Shown one piece after another: positions 1 through 6,256 of a stretch of 14,620 nt of DNA. The stretch lies in contig JAFTMU010000075.1 in assembly GCA_017452215.1 (NCBI GenBank), forward strand, positions 1-14,620. Reading direction: 5' to 3'. Numbering within the stretch: the stretch's first letter is position 1; each line of letters opens with the position of its first letter. The position numbers and the translations under genes were made by a program. The stretch is from Clostridia bacterium. Lineage in GTDB: Bacteria; Bacillota; Clostridia; Oscillospirales; CAG-272. The notes beneath the pieces were generated by a model. That model was not told where the DNA came from. It saw nothing but the letters and a program-made list of their open reading frames with translations, and searched no databases.

Positions 1-40
1 ATCTATATGCACAATAATGTAAAATCCATCGGAGACGTCG

Positions 41-64
41 AAAAAAGCCGCCAAAGGCGGCTTT
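41..64 (-). terminator. Rho-independent terminator downstream of tRNA-Lys
   Basis: A 9-bp perfect stem (AAAGCCGCC at 44-52 and GGCGGCTTT at 56-64) has a 3-nt loop. Read on the minus strand it is followed by a run of six T (41-46 on the plus strand), as in an intrinsic terminator. It lies about 90 nt beyond the 3' end of the minus-strand tRNA gene, so it probably stops any transcription that passes the first hairpin. In the plus direction the T tract is weak (CTTTCT), so termination that way is less certain. Confidence 0.75.
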
Positions 65-102
65 CTCCAATCGTTCAGATTGGAAGAGTTTCTACCCTAA
101 TC

Positions 103-171
103 CTCCGATGGGTCACCAACAAAGAGGGGCAACGCAATGCGTTGCCCCTCTTTGTTGGTGACCCATCGGAG
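103..171. repeat. 69-bp palindrome overlapping the tRNA-Lys 3' end
   Basis: Positions 103-136 and 138-171 are perfect reverse complements (34-bp arms, single-base centre at 137). The inner part (121-153) alone would be a normal terminator hairpin. The outer part of the right arm (156-171) is the last 16 nt of the tRNA-Lys gene, from the 3' strand of the T-stem through the encoded CCA. The left arm (103-118) is therefore an inverted copy of that tRNA end. Complementarity stops exactly where the T-loop begins. Whether this is a natural relic or an assembly artefact cannot be told from the sequence alone. Confidence 0.9.
121..153 (-). terminator. Terminator-like hairpin immediately after tRNA-Lys
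   Basis: This is the GC-rich core of the larger palindrome. Its stem GAGGGGCAACGCA is flanked by AAA on one side and TTT on the other, so it could work in both directions. On the minus strand it starts 2 nt after the tRNA CCA end and is followed by TTTGTT, a modest U tract. It is probably the primary terminator of the tRNA transcript, with the hairpin at 41-64 as backup. Confidence 0.6.
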
Positions 172-231
172 AGTCGAACTCCGGACACCATGATTAAAAG
201 TCATGTGCTCTGCCATCTGAGCTAATGGGTC
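156..231 (-). tRNA. tRNA-Lys (anticodon TTT), CCA encoded
   Basis: Read on the minus strand, a complete cloverleaf is visible. The acceptor stem GACCCAT pairs with ATGGGTC, followed by discriminator A and an encoded CCA (156-158). The D-arm is GCTC-AGATGGCA-GAGC. The anticodon stem CATGA/TCATG encloses the loop CTTTTAA, giving anticodon TTT for lysine codons AAA/AAG. The T-arm CGGAG-TTCGACT-CTCCG is fully paired. There is no intron and no mismatch in any stem, so the gene looks functional. It has its own promoter upstream (255-283) and a terminator hairpin directly downstream. The 16 nt at its 3' end are repeated in inverted orientation at 103-118, which is unusual. Confidence 0.97.
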
Positions 232-254
232 TTGTCCCTTTCGGTCACCATGAT

Positions 255-283
255 ATTATAGCATATTTTGGGTGCTTTGTCAA
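255..283 (-). promoter_or_regulatory. Sigma-A-type promoter of tRNA-Lys
   Basis: On the minus strand a perfect -35 box TTGACA (278-283) and a perfect -10 box TATAAT (255-260) are separated by 17 nt. The expected transcription start is near 248, about 17 nt before the tRNA 5' end at 231. A consensus promoter this close to a stable RNA gene fits strong constitutive expression. Confidence 0.9.
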
Positions 284-350
284 CACTTTTTTGGGATATA
301 AAAATAGCAAAAGAAGAACTAAAATATAGGATACAAATTGTGCAATATAT

Positions 351-881
351 CTATTTATTCAGTAATTTTGCTATTTCCAAACGGGTATATGTGGCGAGAA
401 TTTCAATATTTTCGGGCAGAATTGCAGGAAGCGACGGGGTGTATTCTCCATCATCGATCTCACTCTCAATGATGGAGGAGCGCATCGCCCTCACCACCAT
501 TTTTTCAAAAAAGCCAAGCCCCTCTTTTTTCAGGCTTCCGCCAAAATACAGGCTTTGATATGCGTGAAGGGTCAGCTCCTCTGGAAATAGTTTTTCCCTG
601 TAATACTCATATTCATGCGCATATCCACAACAAAGGAAAAGAGCCAGGGGTCTTTGGAGCAAAGCAGCTTTTTGCTCCTGTAAAAAAGCTTTTTCTGCCT
701 TTAACAGCTTTCCAAAACGAACCGACGAGCCTGTGATCACCAGATCGTATTGAGAAGCATCGAGGCTTTCCAAAGAAAGATCAGCCAAGGTCACGTCGAT
801 ATTCTTCAACTGCGCCTCTAACCGACGGGCGCAATCGGCAACCGTACCGTTTTTTGAGGCGTATGCGATCAATACTTTCAT
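351..881 (-). CDS. Flavodoxin-domain protein, HemG-like
   Basis: This encodes a 176-residue cytoplasmic protein of the flavodoxin fold. The N-terminal beta strand and FMN phosphate-binding loop are visible as YASKNGT (residues 7-13). A second flavin-contact region, TGSSVRFGK (50-58), matches the GASIRYG motif of menaquinone-dependent protoporphyrinogen oxidase (HemG) and related flavodoxin-domain proteins. Length is close to that of HemG (about 180). Family knowledge suggests FMN binding and electron transfer. No heme-biosynthesis gene lies nearby, so the HemG reaction is only a possibility and a general flavodoxin-like reductase is as likely. The gene is the last of the minus-strand operon, 19 nt after the glycosyltransferase, with GAGGGA a few nt before the ATG. 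No clear terminator follows it before the tRNA promoter. Confidence 0.85.
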   Translation of the reverse strand: MKVLIAYASKNGTVADCARRLEAQLKNIDVTLADLSLESLDASQYDLVITGSSVRFGKLLKAEKAFLQEQKAALLQRPLALFLCCGYAHEYEYYREKLFPEELTLHAYQSLYFGGSLKKEGLGFFEKMVVRAMRSSIIESEIDDGEYTPSLPAILPENIEILATYTRLEIAKLLNK

Positions 882-900
882 TATCTTCCCTCGTTGTCCT

Positions 901-1614
901 TCATATTTCGGTCTTGCGGATCCGTTTCCGCATCTTGCGCAGATCCTTCATCATTTGCAATGAATCCCTCAAAAGACGGACCTTGCTTTCTCCGTGATTG
1001 ATCACCTTGACGGGGATCTCGCAGATCTTCATTTTCATTTTCATAGCCCATAGGATCGCCTCGAAATCAAAGGCAAAGCCGTTGACTTCAAGTCGGGAGA
1101 AGATCTTCTCCGCCGCAGCGCCGGAAAACGCTTTGCACCCACATTGGGAATCGGACAAACGGAATCCTCCTGCCAGAGAAAGCAGGCGAAGATAGGCTTT
1201 GGAAGCCAGCTTGCGGACCAAGGTATATCCCTCGTATCCGTCCTTATCCAGATTACGGGAGCCAAAGACCATGTCGGCATCGGAATGCTCGGCAAAAGCG
1301 GTGACGATCCGCCCGATCACGTCGGTGCCGTACGCCAGATCGGCATCGGTAAAAATGCGCACGTCGCCCTTTGCTTCCAGCATTGCCGTGCGGACGGCGT
1401 ATCCCTTCCCCCGATTGGGCTGATAAGAGATCACACGCACGCAAGGAAGGCACAGCTCCTCCACTGCACGGTCACATCCGTCGGTGCTTCCGTCACTGCA
1501 AAAAAGGATCTCGTAATCACAAAAATGCGACGACATATACTCTGACAGAGTGCGTGCAGTAGAAGCAATAATGCGCTTTTCATTATACATGGGTATACAA
1601 ACGGAAATCTTCAT
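901..1614 (-). CDS. Family 2 glycosyltransferase (dolichyl-phosphate glucosyltransferase-like)
   Basis: This 237-residue GT-A fold enzyme transfers a sugar from a nucleotide sugar. It opens with the GT2 signature ISVCIPMYNE (3-12), has an acidic uridine-contacting site near SDGSTDG (40-46), the metal-binding DXD-type motif TDADLA (89-94), and DSQCGCKAF (155-163), which matches the DTQCGFK motif of the Alg5/DPG-synthase-like branch. That branch usually charges a polyprenyl phosphate. No transmembrane segment is seen, and the basic C-terminus (RKMRKRIRK) could lie against the membrane. Its ATG overlaps the rRNA methyltransferase stop by 4 nt (ATGA), so the two are probably translationally coupled. 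The sugar and acceptor cannot be read from the sequence, and no flippase or cell-wall cluster is adjacent. Confidence 0.88.
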   Translation of the reverse strand: MKISVCIPMYNEKRIIASTARTLSEYMSSHFCDYEILFCSDGSTDGCDRAVEELCLPCVRVISYQPNRGKGYAVRTAMLEAKGDVRIFTDADLAYGTDVIGRIVTAFAEHSDADMVFGSRNLDKDGYEGYTLVRKLASKAYLRLLSLAGGFRLSDSQCGCKAFSGAAAEKIFSRLEVNGFAFDFEAILWAMKMKMKICEIPVKVINHGESKVRLLRDSLQMMKDLRKMRKRIRKTEI

Positions 1615-2444
1615 TGTATCGGGTCCTTCCTGAAAAGATATATATCAAAATCCACCTGGGTTTGGAGCGACGTCAATCCGTGAAGCTTTTGTTTATCCGC
1701 CTCGGACGTGCGCCAATAATAAGGTGTCATGGAAAACAGTGCCGCAATTTGTTCTTCCCCCTCGACGTTGATGGTATAAGTCAGCCGTTGGCGGTCGATC
1801 TGCCGCATCTGTGCGGGAAGATCTGCCCTGCCGGGATTGAGATAAGGATCCTCATATAAGGTCTCCTTCAATCCAAACAGATGGCGCTCCCCTGCACCGA
1901 TAAGTATCAATGTACCCCCGGGCTTCAGTACCCGTAAAAACTCCTGCTCTGCGCAGGGGGCGAACAAATTGGTAACGGCATCAAAGGCTTCTGCTTGCAC
2001 GGGAAGTGTAAAAATGCTTCCTACGGCAAAGCAAACCCCGGTTTGATTTTGCTTTGCATACCGTGCGGCGGCATCGATCCCGTCACGGGAAAGATCAATA
2101 CCCAGCACCTCACGCTTGCCGTTTTGCATACGGTTGGTGTAATACCCCTCGCCGCAGCCTGCATCAAGCACCGAATGAACGCACTGCTCCTCTAAAATTT
2201 GATTGATGCGATCGGAAAGCGGCTTGTAGTACCCACCCGACAAAAACAGACGTCTGGCTTGTACTGCCGCCTTGGAATCTCCCACGCCGTCCTTGGGGTG
2301 TGTGAGATTGAGGTATCCCGAGCGGGAAAGATCATAGCAATGAGGCTTCTCTCCCTTGCAGCGAACGCTCTTGCCCGTATCGTCAGCCTGCATTTGCGCC
2401 GAGCAGATAGGACATTTGAGCAAGGAAACAGTCGATAAATTCAA
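1611..2444 (-). CDS. rlmA: 23S rRNA (guanine-N1)-methyltransferase, RlmA family
   Basis: This is an S-adenosylmethionine-dependent methyltransferase, 277 residues from the chosen TTG start (E. coli RlmA is about 269). An N-terminal zinc-finger-like module has C11, C14 and C29 plus H35/C36. The family segments SGYLNL (42-47) and QARRLFLSGGYYKPL (62-76) follow. Motif I, VLDAGCGEGYYT (92-103), binds SAM, FAPC (161-164) sits at the active site, and MTPYYWR ends the core. Family members methylate G745 (RlmA-I) or G748 (RlmA-II/TlrB) in helix 35 of 23S rRNA. Which base is the target here is not clear. I prefer the TTG at 2442-2444 because GGAGG lies 9 nt upstream. The longer frame beginning with ATG at 2492 would overlap the kinase gene by 44 nt and add 16 non-conserved residues. 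It overlaps the next gene by ATGA. Confidence 0.88.
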   Translation of the reverse strand: MNLSTVSLLKCPICSAQMQADDTGKSVRCKGEKPHCYDLSRSGYLNLTHPKDGVGDSKAAVQARRLFLSGGYYKPLSDRINQILEEQCVHSVLDAGCGEGYYTNRMQNGKREVLGIDLSRDGIDAAARYAKQNQTGVCFAVGSIFTLPVQAEAFDAVTNLFAPCAEQEFLRVLKPGGTLILIGAGERHLFGLKETLYEDPYLNPGRADLPAQMRQIDRQRLTYTINVEGEEQIAALFSMTPYYWRTSEADKQKLHGLTSLQTQVDFDIYLFRKDPIQ

Positions 2445-2448
2445 AAGG

Positions 2449-3981
2449 TCAATCCTCCGTTTTACTGATTTGCGGTAATGCTCTTTCGGCAAGCACGGGA
2501 AGCTCGAACCAAAACTCCGAGCCCTCGCCTACGGTACTGTTGACACCGTAAGCCGCACCGTGAAGCTCTAAAATCTCCTTGACGATGGAAAGTCCCAATC
2601 CTGTGCCGATCATGGCACGGCGATGGACCTTATCCACCTTATAGTAGCGGTCCCAGATCAAAGGGATCTGATCCGCCTCGATTCCCTCACCCGTATCCCG
2701 AACGCTGATGCGCACGGTCCCTCTGGGAGTGACGGATTGTGTCACTGTGATCCTTTTATCCTCGCCTGTATAGTTGATGGCGTTATTGATAAGATTATAC
2801 AGCACCTGTAAGATCATTCCCCGATCGGCGTATACCGAGGCAGCGTCACAAAGGCTCGTTTCGATCACGTATCCCCGGTGTCTCACAAAGGTATCGCACC
2901 GCTTGATAGTCTCCTCGAGTGCCAAGGTCAGATCAAAGAATTCCTTATCCGCCTTTCTTGCTCCCGATTGAATGCGGGAAAGATCCAACAGATCGTTGAC
3001 CAATTCGGAAAGCCGTGTGGTCTCGTCGATAATGACCTGCATATTTTCCGGTGTGTTTTCGCCGGGAATATCTCTGACCACCTCACTGTACCCCTTAATC
3101 ATTGTAAGCGGAGTACGCAGATCGTGTGAGATATTGGCGATCAACTCCTTTTGCAAGCGATCCAATCGGGAAAGCTCGTGGGAAGCATAGTTAAGCGTAT
3201 CCGCAAGCTCCCGTGTTTCGCTGTACCCCTTGCCCGAAAAGGTAACGTCGTATTTTCCACGAGCCAGCTGCTTGGCGGCATTGTTCATAGAAACAAGGGG
3301 TGAGGAGATGTGGCGGTACAAAAGAAAGACCATGATCACAGCACCTAAAAGAAGAATGACCGTGATCCAAACAAACTGTGTTTGCAGCGTTTGAACGGTA
3401 GAGTCCAAGGGCTGCAAGCCTGCGTTGAGCAGAATGAGATAGTTGCCGTGATCGTTTTCCACCAGTTTGACGCACATCAAGCGCAGACTGTGAGGATAAT
3501 AAGGATTTCGTCCGTGATTGGGCATGGCCTCGAAGAACGGCATCACCTGATCCTCTTCAAAGCCCTCCCCGAAAACGAACCTTCCTCTGCCAAGGTACGT
3601 GCCCCCGTTATCCTTTGCCAATTTATATAGGTCCGTCAGCATTTCATTGGAAAAATTCATTCCCTTTTCTCCCGTTGCGTCTACGTTCGCCAACGGGACC
3701 GCCTCGGTCTCATCCAACCGATAGATACCAACGGACATGGTGCAATCCACCGCATAGCGATGTGCAATCAAGGAAAGATCCTTATCGTTCAAGTGCGTCG
3801 CCAGCTCTGCTGCTGAGGAGGTAAGCTCCGCTTCCTTGGTGTATTCGTAAAAGGTGTTCAAAAGATAGACCTGGAAGATCCAGATCACCACCAGCACCAA
3901 GGCAATGAACACCGCAAGATAGACAGCCAGCTTCCAGCGGATACTGATCCCTGTGGAGCTTCTTTTTATTCTATTACTCAT
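2449..3981 (-). CDS. Sensor histidine kinase with extracytoplasmic sensor domain
   Basis: This 510-residue membrane kinase is the partner of the adjacent response regulator. It has a short cytoplasmic N-terminus, TM1 at about 17-38, an extracytoplasmic domain at about 40-200, TM2 at about 203-222, and a HAMP linker at about 223-275. The HisKA dimerisation domain carries phospho-acceptor H286 in ISHDLRTPL. The HATPase domain shows the N-box NLINNAINY (396-404), G1 DTGEGI (429-434) and G2 GTGLGLSIVKEIL. All catalytic motifs are intact. The sensor region has no signature I recognise. The start is the ATG that overlaps the regulator stop by 4 nt, which implies coupled translation. Architecture matches PhoR/CssS/ResE-type kinases. 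Next to an HtrA gene, a secretion- or envelope-stress role is my inference. Confidence 0.95.
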   Translation of the reverse strand: MSNRIKRSSTGISIRWKLAVYLAVFIALVLVVIWIFQVYLLNTFYEYTKEAELTSSAAELATHLNDKDLSLIAHRYAVDCTMSVGIYRLDETEAVPLANVDATGEKGMNFSNEMLTDLYKLAKDNGGTYLGRGRFVFGEGFEEDQVMPFFEAMPNHGRNPYYPHSLRLMCVKLVENDHGNYLILLNAGLQPLDSTVQTLQTQFVWITVILLLGAVIMVFLLYRHISSPLVSMNNAAKQLARGKYDVTFSGKGYSETRELADTLNYASHELSRLDRLQKELIANISHDLRTPLTMIKGYSEVVRDIPGENTPENMQVIIDETTRLSELVNDLLDLSRIQSGARKADKEFFDLTLALEETIKRCDTFVRHRGYVIETSLCDAASVYADRGMILQVLYNLINNAINYTGEDKRITVTQSVTPRGTVRISVRDTGEGIEADQIPLIWDRYYKVDKVHRRAMIGTGLGLSIVKEILELHGAAYGVNSTVGEGSEFWFELPVLAERALPQISKTED

Positions 3982-4676
3982 ACTTCCTCAAATCGGTATC
4001 CAACACCTCTGAGGGTGACGATGTAACGACTGTATCTGCCAAGGCTCTTGCGTAAAAGCTTGATGTGGGTATCCAAGGTGCGGGCATCGCCGTAGAAATC
4101 GTAGCCCCACACCTCGCATAAAAGCTTTTCACGGGAGAGCGCAATATTGCGGTTGGAAAGAAGATAGAAAAACAGATCGTATTCCTTTGGAGACATCTCC
4201 ACACGCTCGCCGTCAATGAACACAAGCCTTGCAGTCATATCCGCCCGCAAGCCTCCGCCGTCAAGCTCGATGACCACGTTGGGACGTTGCGTAACACCGG
4301 GATCGGAAAACGGCGTTTTCACTCTTTTCATAATGGCATCGATGCGCAACATCAGCTCCTTGGGAGAAAAGGGCTTGACAACGTAATCGTCGATCCCCAC
4401 CTCAACGCCGTTGATGCGGTCGTATTCCTCGCCCCTTGCGGAAAGCATGATGATAGGCGTTTCGCTGATCTTGCGGATCTCTCTGCAAGCCGAAAACCCA
4501 TCCAGCTCGGGCATCATAATATCCATAATGATCAGATCATATTGGTTTTTGCGGCACAAAAGCACGGCTTCCATACCGTCTGCCGCCTCGGTCACCTTGT
4601 GCCCCTCAAACTCCGCATATTTGCGTATAATGGAACGGATACGGGATTCATCGTCAACAACTAAGATATGATACAT
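3978..4676 (-). CDS. OmpR/PhoB-family response regulator
   Basis: This is a 232-residue DNA-binding response regulator. The receiver domain (about 1-118) has acidic pocket D8/D9, phospho-acceptor D52 (MDIMMPELDG), switch residue S79 and conserved K101 (VVKPF). The C-terminal winged helix (about 133-230) has MSPKEYDLFFYLL, SREKLLCEVWGY, the recognition-helix region ARTLDTHIKLLRKSL and the terminal wing RGVGYRF. It would be phosphorylated by the histidine kinase encoded just downstream, with which it overlaps by ATGA. It starts 25 nt after the HtrA-like gene, and AAAGGA lies about 11 nt before the ATG. Its targets cannot be read directly. Autoregulation of the HtrA-regulator-kinase operon is a plausible inference. 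Confidence 0.95.
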   Translation of the reverse strand: MYHILVVDDESRIRSIIRKYAEFEGHKVTEAADGMEAVLLCRKNQYDLIIMDIMMPELDGFSACREIRKISETPIIMLSARGEEYDRINGVEVGIDDYVVKPFSPKELMLRIDAIMKRVKTPFSDPGVTQRPNVVIELDGGGLRADMTARLVFIDGERVEMSPKEYDLFFYLLSNRNIALSREKLLCEVWGYDFYGDARTLDTHIKLLRKSLGRYSRYIVTLRGVGYRFEEV

Positions 4677-4701
4677 GCAAATTACGTCCTTTCTTTGGGT
4701 G

Positions 4702-6042
4702 TCACCGATTCAGATCCTTCAATCTTTCGGGAACGTATTCCTGCAACGTCAGGGAAACCGTGACTCTAACCCCGTTCCGCAGGACCACGACGGTCACCTT
4801 GTCTCCAACGGCACACCGATCGATCTCCGATTCAAACTCCTGTTTGGTGGAAATCTCGACACCGTTAACCGAAACGATGCGATCCAGATATTGAAGCTCC
4901 CCGGTGTATTCGGAGCTGTTGATATAAAGTCCCGGCTCGCTGATGCCGTAGTTATAGTAGTAATAGTTTTTGTAATAGCTCCAATCGTTCTGTGAAATTT
5001 CGGTAATGGAAAGTCCGTGATCCACCACGCCTCTGACGTAGCCGTATTGGATCAGATCCAGCTCCACAACGTATGCGGAATCGATTGGAATTGCAAATGC
5101 CAAGCCCTCAACTCCACTGGCGGAATATTTTGCGTTAACGATCCCCACAAGATCTCCGTCAAGATTGAACAGTCCCCCACCGGAATTTCCGGAGTTGATC
5201 GCCGCATCGGTTTGGATCAGGGTCATAACACTGCCGTCGCTCATTTGAATGTTTCGCTCGGTTGCGCTGATAATTCCCGTGGTAACGGTTCCGCCCAAAG
5301 TCCCCAAGGGGTTACCGATGGCAACGACCTCCTCGCCCACCACAAGATGCTCGCTTCTGCCGTGCTGAACGTAGGTCAGCTCTTTTTCACCCGGATCGAT
5401 CTTTAAAACAGCCAGATCGCTGCTCTCGTCGCTTCCAACCAAGGTCGCTTGATACACTTCGCCGGAATTGAGGGTCACCTTGACAGAGCTTGCGCCCTCC
5501 ACAACGTGGTTGCAGGTGAGAAGATACCCATCCTTGGAGATGATCACTCCGCTGCCCGCCCCCGTGCTTGCATTTCCGTAAGCGCTGCCGGAGGAAACGA
5601 CATCGATCACTACCACGGCGTTCTGCACCTTGCGCACCACGCCCGATACGGCAAAAACGTCTTCTCCTGCCGAGCCGTAAACAGATTCCTCGGAATCCAC
5701 ACGGGAAAGGATCTCCTCGGGGTTATCGGACAGTACGTTTTGCAGTTGGGTCTCTTCCGTGTCTTGCAGATCCTTGTCATTGATCTTAAAAAGATAGTTG
5801 ACAAAAACAGATCCGCCGAACGCACCTACAAAGGCAATGCAAACGCACAAGGTGATCATTACCGCAAAGGGGAAGCCTGTCCTGCTCTTTTTTTGCTTGG
5901 GAGACAGTCTATTTTCGTTTTCATTGTTGTAAAAGCCGTCGGAAAAGACATAGCTATACGTCTTATTTTCGGTATTGCCGTCGATATTCTCCTGTCCTTT
6001 ACCAGGGTCGTGCTCGTATTGTGAATTTTGATCGTCTAACAT
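4702..6042 (-). CDS. htrA: Membrane-anchored HtrA/DegP-like serine protease with PDZ domain
   Basis: This 446-residue S1C (trypsin-like) protease is anchored in the membrane and acts outside the cell membrane on misfolded or secreted proteins. An acidic, Asn-rich cytoplasmic tail (1-55) is followed by one transmembrane segment (about 58-86). The protease domain carries the full triad: H179 in TCNHVV, D209 in SSDLAVLKI and S287 in NSGNSGGGL. The oxyanion-loop sequence and GNPLG (243-247) are normal for the family. A single C-terminal PDZ domain follows (about 338-435), ending ILSVNG-like as IVSVNGVEI. It contains a tyrosine-rich stretch at 355-365 that I do not recall from typical HtrA proteins. 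GGAGG (6050-6054 on the plus strand) lies 7 nt before the ATG. It is the first gene of the minus-strand operon and is followed at once by a two-component pair. Confidence 0.95.
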   Translation of the reverse strand: MLDDQNSQYEHDPGKGQENIDGNTENKTYSYVFSDGFYNNENENRLSPKQKKSRTGFPFAVMITLCVCIAFVGAFGGSVFVNYLFKINDKDLQDTEETQLQNVLSDNPEEILSRVDSEESVYGSAGEDVFAVSGVVRKVQNAVVVIDVVSSGSAYGNASTGAGSGVIISKDGYLLTCNHVVEGASSVKVTLNSGEVYQATLVGSDESSDLAVLKIDPGEKELTYVQHGRSEHLVVGEEVVAIGNPLGTLGGTVTTGIISATERNIQMSDGSVMTLIQTDAAINSGNSGGGLFNLDGDLVGIVNAKYSASGVEGLAFAIPIDSAYVVELDLIQYGYVRGVVDHGLSITEISQNDWSYYKNYYYYNYGISEPGLYINSSEYTGELQYLDRIVSVNGVEISTKQEFESEIDRCAVGDKVTVVVLRNGVRVTVSLTLQEYVPERLKDLNR

Positions 6043-6060
6043 ATCAAAACCTCCAATTCT

Positions 6061-6077
6061 TCGGAATCTACTTCCGA
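6061..6077. promoter_or_regulatory. Short inverted repeat in the htrA leader
   Basis: TCGGAA and TTCCGA (6-bp arms, 5-nt spacer) lie between the predicted transcription start (near 6083) and the ribosome binding site of the htrA-like gene. This could be an operator half-site pair or a small mRNA hairpin. Six-bp arms are short enough to occur by chance, so the call is tentative. Confidence 0.35.
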
Positions 6078-6089
6078 CTCGTTACAAAC

Positions 6090-6119
6090 ATTATACTGCC
6101 CGAATGTGACAGACGTTTG
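6090..6119 (-). promoter_or_regulatory. Candidate promoter of the htrA operon
   Basis: On the minus strand a perfect -10 box TATAAT (6090-6095) lies about 48 nt before the htrA-like start codon. The -35 region is poor: AAACGT at a 17-nt spacing or CAAACG at 18 nt. A good -10 with a weak -35 is what an activator-dependent promoter would look like, which fits control by the response regulator encoded in the same operon. That link is inference. Confidence 0.45.
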
Positions 6120-6125
6120 AAGATG

Positions 6126-6173
6126 GCAGAAAAAAAGCTTGAAAAATATCGGGATATCTTGTTTTTTTTCTGC
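6126..6173. repeat. Imperfect inverted repeat in the divergent promoter region
   Basis: GCAGAAAAAAA (6126-6136) and TTTTTTTCTGC (6163-6173) are perfect 11-bp complements. A second small dyad, ATATC-GG-GATAT, sits near the centre. The element lies between the two divergent promoter candidates and covers the -35 region of the queG-addBA promoter. It may be an operator, or a terminator-like barrier between the two transcription units. The arms are mostly A/T tracts, so chance pairing is possible. Confidence 0.45.
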
Positions 6174-6187
6174 ACTTTTGATATAAT
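6159..6187 (+). promoter_or_regulatory. Candidate promoter of the queG-addB-addA operon
   Basis: The -10 box TATAAT (6182-6187) is preceded by TGA, making an extended -10 (TGnTATAAT). A weak -35 TTGTTT (6159-6164) lies 17 nt upstream. The start point would be near 6194, giving a leader of about 60 nt to the ATG at 6257. An extended -10 often compensates for a poor -35. The -35 overlaps the inverted repeat at 6126-6173. Confidence 0.6.
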
Positions 6188-6256
6188 GATACTGTAAACA
6201 AGAAGTATAAATCATACCCTTTATATTATAGCATAAAAAAGCAGAAAGAGAAAGAG

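Noticed and set aside
66..100. GAGTTTCTACC after a small hairpin on the plus strand resembles the J2/3 segment of a purine riboswitch.
   Set aside because: The rest of the riboswitch is missing: no matching L2/L3 loops, no P1 partner strand, and no gene follows in the plus direction. The match is one short string.
268..558. Plus-strand open frame of 96 codons.
   Set aside because: It lies antisense to the flavodoxin-domain gene, has no recognisable motif and no ribosome binding site. It is a frame shadow.
2445..2492. Longer start (ATG at 2492) for the RlmA-like protein.
   Set aside because: The added 16 residues are encoded inside the kinase gene and precede the usual N-terminus of the family. 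GGAGG sits 9 nt before the TTG at 2444.
5449..6024. Plus-strand open frame of 191 codons.
   Set aside because: It is antisense to the HtrA-like gene over its whole length. The His-rich, low-motif translation has no family features.
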